A stretch of DNA of 64,000 nucleotides from Duganella fentianensis (GTDB taxonomy: Bacteria; Pseudomonadota; Gammaproteobacteria; Burkholderiales; Burkholderiaceae_D). The position numbers and the translations under genes are program-made. The notes under the pieces are model-generated. The model was not told where the DNA came from, did not search any database, and was given only the letters and a program-made list of their open reading frames with translations. The DNA is taken from contig NZ_WWCL01000004.1 in the NCBI RefSeq assembly GCF_009857835.1, positions 620,001 to 684,000 on the forward strand, written 5' to 3'. Shown here piece by piece: positions 16,027-25,437 of this stretch. Numbering within the stretch: the stretch's first letter is position 1; each line of letters opens with the position of its first letter.

Positions 16027-17985
16027 ATGCCTGTATTCCCTCCACGCCGGCTCGCTGCAGCCGTGGCTCTCTGCTTTACTTCCCTTACTCCGCTGGCCGC
16101 TCTGGCTCAGGAAATCGCTGCTGCGCAGGTGCTGGCACCGGTGGTCGTCACCGGCTCGCGCTTTGATGCCGATCCGGCGCTGGCACCTATCGGTGCAGTG
16201 GTGATCCATGCCGAAGACATCCAGCGCGCGGGCGTGAGCGACGTGAATGCCGCCATCCGCAAGATCGGCGGCGTGTATGGCCGCCAGAGCCTCGACGGCA
16301 GCCCCGATTTCAGTCTGGACCTGCGCGGCTTCGGCACCAATAGCAGTCAGAATATGGTGATCGTGCTCGATGGCGTGCGCCTGTCGGAAAATGAACTGAG
16401 TAATGCCATCCTGTCCACCATTCCTATCGACAGCGTGGAACGCATCGAAATCACCCGTGGTGGCGCCAGTGTGCTGTACGGCGATGGCGCCACGGGCGGC
16501 GTAGTCAACATCGTTACGCGCCGTCCGGTGAAGTTCAGCCGCCGTGGCACGATGTTTGTGGAAGGCGGCCAGTTCGGCGCGGGCGAATTGCGCCTGTCCG
16601 GTGCGCACGCATGGGAGGGCTTTGCGGCCGATGCCACGCTCGATACCCAGCGTACCGACAACTACCGCGATAACAACGTATTCAAGCAGACCCAGTTCGC
16701 CGGTGGCGCACAGTGGTTCGATGACGCGGGCCGGGCCGGCTTCCGTTACGAGGGCGCGCGTCAGGACATGGGCTTGCCCGGTTCGCTGACGGCCCAGCAG
16801 TTCGCCAGCAATCCGCGTCAGGCCAGTACGCCCAACGACGCCGCCAGCCTCGATAGCGACCGCCTGACTGTCTTCGGCCAGCGCCATTTTGGCGCCTATG
16901 ACGTGGCGGCTGATCTGTCCTACCGTAAGAAGCACAGCAAGGGCACTTACTACAGCCCATCCCTGTATGTGATGGAGTACGACAGCAAGCAGACCCAGTT
17001 CTCGCCGCGTGTGCGCCATCTGGGCAATGTGGCTGGTCTGCTCAACGAGACGGTAGCCGGCGTCGATCTGATGTACTGGACCCGGGTGGCCACGAGCAGC
17101 TATTCGGCTGACGCCAACCAGCACTCCAAGGCCATCTATCTGCGCGATGAACTGCGCTTCGATGCAGCCCATCAGGGCCGTATTTCGGCAGGTGTGCGGC
17201 GCGAACTGTTCGACAAGAACTTCCGCGATCCGTTCGGCTATGGCAGTAAGGCCTACAGCGCGGTGCAGGCGGTGAATGCATGGGAACTGCAGGCCAGCTA
17301 TATGCCGCTGGCGCATACCACGGTATTCGGCAAGGCTGGCCAGAGCTACCGTCTGGCTACCTCGGACGAAAATGCTTACCCGCAGAAGAAAAATCAGCCG
17401 CTGGAAGCGCAGCAGTCGCACGATCTTGAACTGGGTGCCAGTTACGCCAGCGCGCTGCAGAAACTGACGGCGCGCGTGTTCCGTCACCAGCTGGTCAACG
17501 AGATCTTCTACGACCAGTCGGTCTACGCCAATGTCAATCTGGCGCCGACCCGCCGTCAGGGCTTCGAGCTCGATGCAGAACAGCGCATCAACGCCGACTG
17601 GACGCTGAACGGCCACTACCAGCACGTGGATGCCAGCTTCACCGAAGGCAATAACAACGGCAAGCAGATGGTACTGGTGCCAAAGAACACGCTGAGTGCA
17701 CGTATTAGCTGGACGCCAGTCAGCGGCCAGACGGCTGATCTGGGCGCCCAGTGGGTCGATAGCCAGCGCTTTGGTAACGACTTCACCAACCAGTGTAACG
17801 CACGCATTCCGAGCTACACCACGTTCGATGCCCGCTATGCACGCACGTACGGCCAGTGGGAAGTGGCAGTGCAGGGTTTGAACCTGACGGACAAGCACTA
17901 CTACTCGCAGGCCTTCGACTGCAACGGTGCGATCTATCCGGCTGATGGCCGTCAATTCAAGCTGTCTGCGCGTTACACCTTCTGA
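16027..17985 (+). CDS. btuB: TonB-dependent outer-membrane receptor, BtuB-like (cobalamin uptake)
   Basis: 652 residues: signal peptide (ending ALAQ), a TonB-box-like APVVVTGSR, a plug domain (VIHAEDIQRAGVSDVNAAIRK... ITRGGASVLYGDGATGGVVNIVTRRP, read in parts) and a beta-barrel ending in the aromatic SARYTF. It should import cobalamin or corrinoids with energy from TonB-ExbB-ExbD. The frame runs back through the riboswitch to 15868, but the signal peptide marks ATG 16027 as the start; ATG 16003 is an alternative. The cobalamin riboswitch controls it, and btuF follows after 8 bases. Confidence 0.92.
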   Translation: MPVFPPRRLAAAVALCFTSLTPLAALAQEIAAAQVLAPVVVTGSRFDADPALAPIGAVVIHAEDIQRAGVSDVNAAIRKIGGVYGRQSLDGSPDFSLDLRGFGTNSSQNMVIVLDGVRLSENELSNAILSTIPIDSVERIEITRGGASVLYGDGATGGVVNIVTRRPVKFSRRGTMFVEGGQFGAGELRLSGAHAWEGFAADATLDTQRTDNYRDNNVFKQTQFAGGAQWFDDAGRAGFRYEGARQDMGLPGSLTAQQFASNPRQASTPNDAASLDSDRLTVFGQRHFGAYDVAADLSYRKKHSKGTYYSPSLYVMEYDSKQTQFSPRVRHLGNVAGLLNETVAGVDLMYWTRVATSSYSADANQHSKAIYLRDELRFDAAHQGRISAGVRRELFDKNFRDPFGYGSKAYSAVQAVNAWELQASYMPLAHTTVFGKAGQSYRLATSDENAYPQKKNQPLEAQQSHDLELGASYASALQKLTARVFRHQLVNEIFYDQSVYANVNLAPTRRQGFELDAEQRINADWTLNGHYQHVDASFTEGNNNGKQMVLVPKNTLSARISWTPVSGQTADLGAQWVDSQRFGNDFTNQCNARIPSYTTFDARYARTYGQWEVAVQGLNLTDKHYYSQAFDCNGAIYPADGRQFKLSARYTF

Positions 17986-17993
17986 GCTAGCCC

Positions 17994-18914
17994 ATGAAGA
18001 CCTACGCCTACCTCCCTTACCTCCGCAAGCTGGCGCTGCTGGGCGCCAGTGCCGGCATGATGGCCGCCGGTGCCGCGCAGGCGGCCATCACGGTACGTGA
18101 CGATGCCGGCAATAGCGTGACGCTGGCCAAGCCGGCGCAGCGGGTGATCGCCATGGCGCCGCACATCACCGAGCTGCTGTTCGCTGCAGGCGGGGGCGAG
18201 CGGGTGGTGGGCGCGATGAACTTCAGCGACTATCCGGAAGCGGCCAAGCGCCTGCCCCTGATCGGTAGCGATGCACAGATCGATCTGGAGCGGGTGCTGG
18301 CGCTGCGGCCCGATCTGCTGGTGGTGTGGCAGAGCGGGAACACGGCACGCCAGATCGAACAGCTGAAGAGCCTCGGCGTGCCGGTGTTCTACAGCGAACC
18401 GAAGAAACTGGAGCAGGTCGCCACCAGTCTGACCCGTCTGGGCCAGCTGATGGGCACCGACGCTGTGGCGCAGGCGGCCGCGCAGGACTACCGGCAGAAA
18501 ATCGCCGCGTTGAACGCCCGCTATGCAGGCCGCCCGGTAGTGCGGGTGTTCTACCAGATCTGGGAAAAGCCCATCTATACCCTGAATGGCGAGCATATCG
18601 CCAGCGACGCCATGCGCGTGTGCGGTGGCCAGAATGTGTTTGCCGATGAACGCGTGCCGGCGCCGAATGTGAGCAGCGAAGCGGTGCTGAAGGCCAATCC
18701 GGAAGCCATCATCGGCGGCCAGCGCCATGATACCGAATCCGGCATCCAGATCTGGCGCAAGGTCACGGCCATGGAGGCCGTCAAGCGGGGCAACCTGTTC
18801 ATGCTCGATAGCGAGCTACTGGTGCGGGCCACGCCGCGCATCGCCGACGGCATTGCCGTGCTGTGCGAAAAGCTGGAAACGGCACGCCAGCACCGTCCCG
18901 CCGGCAAGCCTTAA
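17994..18914 (+). CDS. btuF: Cobalamin-binding periplasmic protein BtuF
   Basis: A 306-residue helical-backbone ABC substrate-binding protein with an N-terminal signal peptide ending AAQA. The core is PAQRVIAMAPHITELLFAAG, YPEAAKRLPLIGS, ALRPDLLVVWQSG and FYQIWEKPIYTLNG, all typical of BtuF. It delivers vitamin B12 from BtuB to an inner-membrane BtuCD complex. BtuCD genes are not in the window. The 8-base gap to btuB and the shared riboswitch imply one regulated unit. Confidence 0.9.
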   Translation: MKTYAYLPYLRKLALLGASAGMMAAGAAQAAITVRDDAGNSVTLAKPAQRVIAMAPHITELLFAAGGGERVVGAMNFSDYPEAAKRLPLIGSDAQIDLERVLALRPDLLVVWQSGNTARQIEQLKSLGVPVFYSEPKKLEQVATSLTRLGQLMGTDAVAQAAAQDYRQKIAALNARYAGRPVVRVFYQIWEKPIYTLNGEHIASDAMRVCGGQNVFADERVPAPNVSSEAVLKANPEAIIGGQRHDTESGIQIWRKVTAMEAVKRGNLFMLDSELLVRATPRIADGIAVLCEKLETARQHRPAGKP

Positions 18915-18928
18915 TTTTCGGTTAATTT

Positions 18929-18964
18929 GCGGGCAGGGAAAAAGGTGGTAATCTGCCCGCGTTT
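18929..18964 (+). terminator. Candidate terminator hairpin after btuF
   Basis: GCGGGCAG (18929-18936) and CTGCCCGC (18953-18960) form an 8-bp stem with a 16-base A/G-rich loop, followed by GTTT. The U-tract is short, so it may only attenuate. It lies between btuF and dsbA. Confidence 0.4.
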
Positions 18965-18990
18965 GCCACCTATCTTGAACAAGGACTACT

Positions 18991-19656
18991 ATGCGTTTCC
19001 TGAGCTTTCTGCGCCCCCTGTTAGCCACTGCCGCCTTCATGGCCGCTGCCAGCGGCGCCTATGCCGCCGATTTCAAAGACGGTCTGGATTTTAATACCGT
19101 CAACGCGCCTAGCCGCCCGGACACGGGCAAGAAAGTCGAAGTGCTGGAAGTGTTCATGTACCACTGCCCGCACTGCAACGCGCTGGATGTGCCGCTGGCC
19201 GACTGGGTGAAGAAGCAGGGCGACAAGATCGTGTTCCGCCGCATGCACCTCGGTGAAGATGCACAGGCCAAGGCCTTCTACACGCTGGAAGCGATGAACG
19301 CACTGGGTAACGGCATGCACGAAAAGCTGTTCCGCGCGATTCACGTGGAGCGCAACCGCCTGAACACGGACCAGCTGGTGCTGGACTTCGTGGTGAAAAA
19401 CGGCATAGACAAAGCCAAATATCTGGAAACTTTTAACTCGTTTGGCGTTCAAACCCGCATGAAGCGCGGCGTGCAAATGGCTAACCTGTATAAGCTCGAT
19501 AGCGTACCAGCCATCGTGATCGACGGTCATTACACCACCTCGCCAGCCGTGGCAGGCCATGGCCTGACTTCGGTACCGGCTGCACACGCTGCCATGTTTG
19601 CCGTGGCCGACAGCCTGATCGCCAAGTCGCTGCAAGAGCGCGCGGCCAAGAAGTAA
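18991..19656 (+). CDS. dsbA: Thiol:disulfide interchange protein DsbA
   Basis: A periplasmic oxidase that introduces disulfides into exported proteins. The 221-residue product has a signal peptide (1-25, ending AYA), the active site C59-P-H-C62 inside FMYHCPHCNALD, the inserted helical domain and the cis-proline loop SVPAIVIDG. An AAGGA Shine-Dalgarno sits before the ATG. It is followed after 59 bases by a small membrane protein gene that may be co-transcribed. Confidence 0.95.
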   Translation: MRFLSFLRPLLATAAFMAAASGAYAADFKDGLDFNTVNAPSRPDTGKKVEVLEVFMYHCPHCNALDVPLADWVKKQGDKIVFRRMHLGEDAQAKAFYTLEAMNALGNGMHEKLFRAIHVERNRLNTDQLVLDFVVKNGIDKAKYLETFNSFGVQTRMKRGVQMANLYKLDSVPAIVIDGHYTTSPAVAGHGLTSVPAAHAAMFAVADSLIAKSLQERAAKK

Positions 19657-19715
19657 GCCAGCAGTTACCGAGTAATCATCTGCGTAAAAGCAGCGCAACG
19701 CCAGACGGGGTCAGT

Positions 19716-20048
19716 ATGAAAGAGATTAGCGACGAACAGAAAGCCGTCGAAGGGCAGGTGATGAAGATCTATAAAGAATCTTCACCTATCATCGAAAACC
19801 TGTTCGAATGGGCGTATATCAACCATCTGGCGTGGAGTCTGGCTGCATTGGCGCTGGCGCTGGTGGTCTGGCTCACGCTGGCGCTAAGCAATGCGGAAAA
19901 CCAGCGCAATGCGCTGGCGACCAAGCAGTGCGCCGACCCTGTCTTCAAAGGCGAAATCGACAAGAAGTGCCTGCGCACCGTACAGTCGCGCGAGCACTGG
20001 TGGCAGCACGTGAGCTACGCGCTGACCCACCTCAGTCCCGAGAAATAA
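19716..20048 (+). CDS. Small single-pass membrane protein of unknown function
   Basis: I do not recognise it. The 110 residues comprise an amphipathic N-terminus, one strong membrane helix (about residues 38-58, LAWSLAALALALVVWLTLAL) and a 50-residue tail with two cysteines (QCADPVFKGEIDKKC). If the helix runs inside-out, the two cysteines would be periplasmic and could form a disulfide, which would fit its position after dsbA; this is inference. The start ATG at 19716 follows GGGTCAGT. Confidence 0.7.
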   Translation: MKEISDEQKAVEGQVMKIYKESSPIIENLFEWAYINHLAWSLAALALALVVWLTLALSNAENQRNALATKQCADPVFKGEIDKKCLRTVQSREHWWQHVSYALTHLSPEK

Positions 20049-20057
20049 GCCGGCCGT

Positions 20058-20960
20058 TCAGGCCTGCGGCCGTTTTGCTGCCCTTGGTTCCGGCTGCGCT
20101 GCAGTGCGGATGATGACCGTACAGGTGGTACCAGCCACCAGTTCTAGCCCCTGCGGCAACGGATCAAGCGCGATGCGCACTGGCACGCGCTGTGCCAGCC
20201 GGACCCAGTTAAAGGTAGGATTGACGTCCGCCAGCAGCTCGCGACCCGTGCTGGCATCGCGGTCGGTAATGCCATGGGCGATGCTGGCGATATGGCCGTG
20301 TAGCGCGGCAGCGCCACTCATCAGCTGAACTTCTACCGTGTCGCCCGTTTTCAGCAGCGGCAGCTTGGTCTCTTCAAAATATCCCACCACGTAGTACGAA
20401 GCGGCGTCGATCAGCGCCAGCTTGGCAGCGCCCACTGCGGCGAAGTCGCCTGCATGCACATTCAGATTGGTGACATAGCCCGTAACAGGCGCGCGCACCA
20501 CGGTGCGCTCCAGATTCAGCTCGGCCAGCGTGCGCGCCGCCAGTGCAGCCTGATACTGGGCGCCGGCCGTATCGGCAGCGTAGGCCGCCGTTTCGCGGCT
20601 TTCCGCCGAGATGATGGCGCTATCCAGCGCTGCACGCCGGCTGGCTTCCTTGCTGCGCCGGCCCCGTTCCACCTGCTGCGCCGCCTGCAGGGCTTGCGCC
20701 TGTGTGACGGCATTGCGGTAGCGCGCCTGATCGACGGTGAACAGGATGTCGCCCTTCTGCACCAGCTGGTTGTCATGCACCAGCACTTGCGTCACGGTGC
20801 CGGCCACGTCGGCGCTGATGGTGACGACATCGGCCTTGATACGGCCGTCGCGCGTCCAGGCGGAGGCCATGTAGTGGTCCCATGCGGCATGGCCCATCCA
20901 CAGGGCAGCGCCCAGCAGCAGCAAAGTCAGAAAATAGCGGAAGATTCTTGTAGCGTTCAC
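20058..20960 (-). CDS. HlyD-family membrane fusion protein (efflux periplasmic adaptor)
   Basis: 300 residues: one N-terminal membrane helix (FRYFLTLLLLGAALWMGHAAW), a biotinyl-lipoyl strand pair (ADVAGTVTQVLVHDNQLVQKGD), a coiled-coil hairpin (about residues 85-145) and the second lipoyl half (VRAPVTGYVTNLNVHAGDF). This is the AaeA/EmrA type of adaptor that couples an inner-membrane pump to an outer-membrane channel. It starts with GTG at 20960. It is the last gene of a leftward operon with DUF1656, FUSC, MarR and NodT genes. Confidence 0.9.
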   Translation of the reverse strand: MNATRIFRYFLTLLLLGAALWMGHAAWDHYMASAWTRDGRIKADVVTISADVAGTVTQVLVHDNQLVQKGDILFTVDQARYRNAVTQAQALQAAQQVERGRRSKEASRRAALDSAIISAESRETAAYAADTAGAQYQAALAARTLAELNLERTVVRAPVTGYVTNLNVHAGDFAAVGAAKLALIDAASYYVVGYFEETKLPLLKTGDTVEVQLMSGAAALHGHIASIAHGITDRDASTGRELLADVNPTFNWVRLAQRVPVRIALDPLPQGLELVAGTTCTVIIRTAAQPEPRAAKRPQA

Positions 20961-20991
20961 GTTGTACTCTCGGGGGCAGGGAGGTGGCTGG

Positions 20992-21192
20992 TTACTGGTA
21001 AAGGGTGATCAGCAGGGCGCTGAAGATGCAGACGAACAGGCAAAGCCGCGCCAGCGCCGGATGCCAGCTATGGCGGTAGGCGCCCAGATGGCTGAGGGCG
21101 TGATCGAGCACGCCCTGTAGCACCATGCTGAGCAGGAAGACCGGCAGTACGCCCGGTATCAGGACGCCGAACAGATCGATTTCACGGGGCAT
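20992..21192 (-). CDS. DUF1656 (AaeX-like) small membrane protein
   Basis: 66 residues with two hydrophobic segments (GVLIPGVLPVFLLSMVLQGVL and ALARLCLFVCIFSALLITLY). The opening MPREIDLFGV is the family signature. AaeX-like proteins sit between the FUSC pump and the HlyD adaptor; their role is undefined. AGGAG precedes the ATG at 21192, which overlaps the end of the FUSC gene by 11 bases. A longer open frame upstream is not coding. Confidence 0.88.
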   Translation of the reverse strand: MPREIDLFGVLIPGVLPVFLLSMVLQGVLDHALSHLGAYRHSWHPALARLCLFVCIFSALLITLYQ

Positions 21193-23350
21193 GGCGGGTT
21201 TCTCCTGTGCTGAGCTGATCTTGCAGTGAAGTGTAGATGGCATGTAAATCGGGCAGGGTGGCCTGCAATGCCAGCTGCTGGTCTGGCGGCGCGGCGGCCA
21301 GTTCGGTACGCACGGCCGTGCCGGTGGCCAGCGTGACCTGCAGCGTGGCAGCAGCGGCCGCGTGGTCGGGCGCCTGCAGGTAGCGCGCCAGCTGGCTGAC
21401 CAGTGTTTGCAGTGCCGTGCGGGCAGCACCTGCCGGCGCCTGCGCAATATATAAGCGCAGGTCGATAATGGCGTGGCCCAGCTCCAGCAGGGTGAGCCCC
21501 TGACTGACGATGGCGCGTACTTCTGCGCCGGGGGCCGGACCGGCAGCGGCATTCAACTGGCTGAGCAGGTCGCGTACGCGGTTGTCGTAGCGGCGCTTGA
21601 GGCGGAACATGGGGGCCTTGCAGGCGCGCGAGGCTTCGCGCCACAGTGCGGCTGCCACATGGTCGCGCTGGCCCATGGTGTGCTCGGGCAGCACTACGCT
21701 GAACATCAGGTAGGCCACCACCACGCCCAGCAGCAGTGCCAGTTCGCTGTTGATGAAATTCTCCATATCGTAGTGCATCAGGTTGGCCGGTATCAGCAGG
21801 GTGGCGCAGAACATGCAGATGCCTATGCCGGCACCGGCCCAGCGTGCGCCGCTGAGCAGATAGGCGCCCAGTGCCAGCACCGGCATGGTGGCCAGCACCA
21901 GCGTGACAAAATCGTTGGCGCGTGCCAGCAGGAAGAATTCCGTGACGAAGGCCAGCGGGGCGGCGATGCCGAAGCCGATCAGCACCTGCCTGATCATGGC
22001 CGTGGGGCGCGGCGAGGACGAGGCCAGTGCGCAGAAGATGGTGGCGATGACGATGGCATTGCCCAGCTGCGGCCAGGCCAGCCAGTACCACGCTGCCACA
22101 GTTACCAGCAGGGTGCTGGCGGCGCGCACGCCGCTGGCCAGCACGATGGCGGGCGGAGTTTTCGGCGTGTAGGCTCCGGGATCGCTGACCTGCTGGCGCT
22201 TCTCCTGCGTCAGCCCGTGGTAGACGGCGATGAAGTCGCCGAGGTCGCGCACATAGCGCTCCAGCAGTTCGATGGTGGTATCGAAGTCGATCTGCTGGGC
22301 GCGTGCGATGGGACTGTGCGCCGATAGCTGGTTTAACTGGTAGCGTGCGGTGGCGATGTCGCTGGCCAGCTGCGTGCGCATGGCGGTCATGCGCGCCGGC
22401 GTCAGATCTTGCGACATGGCGCTGGCCAGATGGCTGTGGATAGGCTGCACCAGTGCCAGTATGCTCTGCGCGTGTTCGGGTGCGGCGCCGTGCAGGCGGT
22501 GAATCAGCCGGTGCAGGGTGTAGAAGGTGGTCAGCACGGTCATGAAGGCGGCATTGAAGGCATGCAGCTGGCGCGTGCGCGCGCGGCCATCGCCAGCCTC
22601 GAAGAAGGCGGCAGCGCGGCCCGATTCCAGCGCGGCGATATCGGCAGCGAACTTGAGGTGGGCCAGCTCGGTTTCGGCCGGCGTGAGGCGCTGTTCCAGC
22701 ACCTGCGTGCAGAAGGTGATGAAGCTGGTGTAGCGGTTCTGCACGGTGCGCATTACATTGCGCGCATGGCGGCGCGGGAACACCACATCGTGGATGACGG
22801 CGGCGCAGATGATGCCCAGCCCGACTTCGGTCACGCGCGTGACGGCCAGATTGAACACATGTTCGGGCGCATCGATGGCCGGCACCACGATCATGCAGGC
22901 GGTATAGCCGGCCAGTACAAAGCTGTAGGACTGCTGGTTGCGGTGCATGGCGGCGCCGCTGGTGCACAGCGCTATCCACAGTGCCACGCCCAGATACAGC
23001 AGGATGGGGGATTGCGGCTGCAGGGCTACCAGCAGCAGGGCCGCCGTACAGCCGACCAGTGTGCCGAGAAAACGGTAGAAGGCTTTTTCCAGCACCATGC
23101 CGCTATTCGGCAGCGCGAGGATAACGCTGGTGGCCAGTGCCGAGTAGGGGGCGTCGAGTCCGAGCCGGAACGCCAGCCACAGCGCGCAGTAGGAAGCGAG
23201 CAGGGTGCGGGCGACGAAGATCCAGCGTTCGCCTTCGCTGTTGAACCAGTTGCGGCTTTCGGCCGCGCACCATGCCGCCAGCCGGGCCGCTGCCCCGCGC
23301 GGTTCTGCTGTTCTGGTGTTCTGATGGGCAGCGGCGGGGGCAGGGTTCAT
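21182..23350 (-). CDS. FUSC-family inner-membrane efflux protein (AaeB-like)
   Basis: 722 residues with two membrane bundles, about residues 45-165 and 395-530, and two soluble helical regions between and after them. The second bundle opens with PPAIVLASGVRAASTLLVTVAAWYW. FUSC proteins export aromatic acids such as hydroxybenzoate together with HlyD and outer-membrane partners. It follows marR by 15 bases, making regulation by that MarR plausible. Confidence 0.92.
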   Translation of the reverse strand: MNPAPAAAHQNTRTAEPRGAAARLAAWCAAESRNWFNSEGERWIFVARTLLASYCALWLAFRLGLDAPYSALATSVILALPNSGMVLEKAFYRFLGTLVGCTAALLLVALQPQSPILLYLGVALWIALCTSGAAMHRNQQSYSFVLAGYTACMIVVPAIDAPEHVFNLAVTRVTEVGLGIICAAVIHDVVFPRRHARNVMRTVQNRYTSFITFCTQVLEQRLTPAETELAHLKFAADIAALESGRAAAFFEAGDGRARTRQLHAFNAAFMTVLTTFYTLHRLIHRLHGAAPEHAQSILALVQPIHSHLASAMSQDLTPARMTAMRTQLASDIATARYQLNQLSAHSPIARAQQIDFDTTIELLERYVRDLGDFIAVYHGLTQEKRQQVSDPGAYTPKTPPAIVLASGVRAASTLLVTVAAWYWLAWPQLGNAIVIATIFCALASSSPRPTAMIRQVLIGFGIAAPLAFVTEFFLLARANDFVTLVLATMPVLALGAYLLSGARWAGAGIGICMFCATLLIPANLMHYDMENFINSELALLLGVVVAYLMFSVVLPEHTMGQRDHVAAALWREASRACKAPMFRLKRRYDNRVRDLLSQLNAAAGPAPGAEVRAIVSQGLTLLELGHAIIDLRLYIAQAPAGAARTALQTLVSQLARYLQAPDHAAAAATLQVTLATGTAVRTELAAAPPDQQLALQATLPDLHAIYTSLQDQLSTGETRHAP

Positions 23351-23365
23351 GTGTTTGCGTGTGCG

Positions 23366-23863
23366 CTAGGTCAGCGCTTCCAGATTATTCAGCTGCCGGC
23401 GCAGCAGGTCTTCAAGTAGTTTAAGTTCCACGGGGCTGTAGCCGTCGTAGGCGCGGGTGGTAGTGCCATACACTTCGGGCAGCACTTTTTCCACCAGTGC
23501 GCGGCCTGTGTCCGTCAGTTTGATCATCACGCAGCGCCGGTCGCCGGGACGGTTGCCGCGGGTGATCAGGCCCTGTGCTTCCAGATCGTTGCAGACGCGG
23601 GTGAGGTTGGCCGGTTTTTCCATGCAGGCTTCGCCCAGCGTGGAAGCGGTGGAGGTTTCATCCTCGGAACCGTACAGCACGGCCAGCACCATATAGCTGG
23701 CGTCCACCAGATCATATTTGCGCAGTGCCGCGTTACTCAGGTCCTTCATCCGTTTCTGGATGTGGTAGGTCATGCGCAGTACGCGCATCAGGTCTTCCGG
23801 GAATTCCGGCATGCGGGCATGGATGTTTTTTAAGCGCTTTGTGGTCGCTGCAAAACTACTCAT
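23366..23863 (-). CDS. MarR-family transcriptional regulator of the efflux operon
   Basis: 165 residues with a winged helix: VDASYMVLAVLYG, then STLGEACMEKPANLTRVCNDLEAQGLITRG (recognition helix) and the wing GDRRCVMIKLTDTGRALV. MarR proteins repress efflux or aromatic-catabolism operons and release DNA on binding phenolics. It lies inside the operon, between the outer-membrane channel gene and the FUSC pump gene. An AT-rich 50-bp gap upstream (23864-23913) could hold an internal promoter and operator. Confidence 0.92.
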   Translation of the reverse strand: MSSFAATTKRLKNIHARMPEFPEDLMRVLRMTYHIQKRMKDLSNAALRKYDLVDASYMVLAVLYGSEDETSTASTLGEACMEKPANLTRVCNDLEAQGLITRGNRPGDRRCVMIKLTDTGRALVEKVLPEVYGTTTRAYDGYSPVELKLLEDLLRRQLNNLEALT

Positions 23864-23913
23864 TGCCTACTCCTCTGCTATCTTATAGAAGTCCCGATTG
23901 TACTATTTTAGTT

Positions 23914-25371
23914 TCATGGCAATTCCAGTTTTATGCCGCCACCTAGTGCCGTCATCAACAATGTGTAGTTCTCTAGTTGTTTGCTTGCCACGACTGCCTG
24001 CTGCTGCTGCTCATTGAGCACCGTCAGCTGCGCGCTGATGGCGGTTTGCGCGTCACTCAGGCCGGCACGGTAAGCCTGTTCGGCCAGTTGCTGCTGGCGT
24101 TTGGCGACGTTCACTGCCTGGCTGGCCAGCGCCTGCTGCTCGTGCACCGAATTGATGCGCACCAGCGCATTGGCCACTTCCGTTAGTGCCTGCACGATGC
24201 TGGCGTTGTACTGTTCCACTGCACCATCGTAGAGCGCGCCCTGTTCCTGCAACTGGCTGCGCAGGCGGCCAGCTTCGAACAGGGGCAGGCTGATGGCCGG
24301 TGTGACGCCGGCCATGACCGAATGCCCGTCCAGCAGATGGCTAAAGCCCAGAGACTGCACGCCAGCGTAGGCACTCAGGTTGATGTTGGGGTAGAACGCC
24401 GCCTGTGCCACGCCGATGCGCGCGCTGGCCGCTTCGATACGCCAGCGCTGCGCCACGATGTCGGGCCGGTGGCCCAGTAGTTCGGCCGGAAGCTGCGGCG
24501 GCAGCGCGCCTTCATGGCCGGTGGCGAGTGCCAGGACTGGCCGGGCGATCGTGTCACCGTCGCCCGGACCTTTGCCAGAAAGGGCGGCCAGCTGGTTGCG
24601 CAGCAGGGCCATGGATTCTTCTATCTGTTCCAGTTCGCGCCGTCCTGCCGCCAGCGTGGTTTCCATGCTGCGCACATCGAGCTCGCTGGCCAGACCGGCC
24701 TGGTGACGCTGGCGGCTGATATCGAGCAGACGCTGACGCTGCGCCAGACTCTGTTGCGCACTATCGTGCAGCGTGTATTGCAGCGACAGCTGGACGTAGT
24801 TGCGCACGATGCTAGACGCCAGCGTCAGACGCGCCAGCTGGGCTTCGGCCGAGGCGATCTGCACCTCATCGAGTGCCGCGCTGAGTGCCAGCCGGTTACG
24901 GCCCCACAGATCGAGGTCGTAGCTGGCCGTGACGGCGGCGCTAGCTTTCCACGCATAGTTGCCAGCCAGCGGGGGCGGTACCGTGCTATTGGCCGAGTAG
25001 CGTTCGCGGTCGGCGCTGGCACTGGCATCTACGCGCGGCAGGGTGGCAGCGCGGGTGATGCCGGCCAGTGCTTCGGCCTGGCGCACGCGCGCCTGCGCTA
25101 TCTTCAGTGTCGGCTGCTGTTCCAGTGCGTTGCCGACCAGGCGATTCAGCTGGCTGTCGTGCAGCGCCTCCCACCAGTGCTCGGTCGGCCATTCGGCGTC
25201 GGCGCGGGCGGCGCGGATCGCCTTGCCTGTATCCAGCGCTGCAGCGCTGACAGGCTGCGCCTGCGTGCGCACCGCTTCCATCGGGGCGCACCCGGCCAGC
25301 AGCACCAGCAGGCCGAGCAGGCTGGCGCTGATGGTGGCTGGCAGAAGGGCAGAGAGGCGCTGGCGGTTCAT
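23914..25371 (-). CDS. NodT-family outer-membrane efflux lipoprotein
   Basis: 485 residues starting at ATG 25371. The lipoprotein signal ends LLVLLAGC, so it is acylated at that cysteine. Two OEP repeats follow, with long helices such as LNRLVGNALEQQPTLKIAQARVRQ and typical LNLSAYAG-like strands. It is the TolC-like channel for the HlyD/FUSC pump encoded downstream. The frame extends 20 codons upstream without a start signal. It begins the operon NodT-MarR-FUSC-DUF1656-HlyD. Confidence 0.92.
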   Translation of the reverse strand: MNRQRLSALLPATISASLLGLLVLLAGCAPMEAVRTQAQPVSAAALDTGKAIRAARADAEWPTEHWWEALHDSQLNRLVGNALEQQPTLKIAQARVRQAEALAGITRAATLPRVDASASADRERYSANSTVPPPLAGNYAWKASAAVTASYDLDLWGRNRLALSAALDEVQIASAEAQLARLTLASSIVRNYVQLSLQYTLHDSAQQSLAQRQRLLDISRQRHQAGLASELDVRSMETTLAAGRRELEQIEESMALLRNQLAALSGKGPGDGDTIARPVLALATGHEGALPPQLPAELLGHRPDIVAQRWRIEAASARIGVAQAAFYPNINLSAYAGVQSLGFSHLLDGHSVMAGVTPAISLPLFEAGRLRSQLQEQGALYDGAVEQYNASIVQALTEVANALVRINSVHEQQALASQAVNVAKRQQQLAEQAYRAGLSDAQTAISAQLTVLNEQQQQAVVASKQLENYTLLMTALGGGIKLELP

Positions 25372-25437
25372 GCTGGTGGCGGCGAGCTGATGACGGTCAG
25401 AGTCGATGCAGGCGGGTGGTCTGGACGGCAAACCGGC

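Noticed and set aside
15658..17955. 765-codon open frame on the minus strand opposite the riboswitch and btuB-like gene
   Set aside because: It runs antisense through a complete riboswitch and a well-supported receptor gene, and its translation shows no domain. It is an artefact of high-GC codon use.
21159..22979. 606-codon minus-strand frame within the FUSC gene
   Set aside because: Frame-shifted shadow of the FUSC pump; low-complexity Arg/Ala/His composition and no motif.
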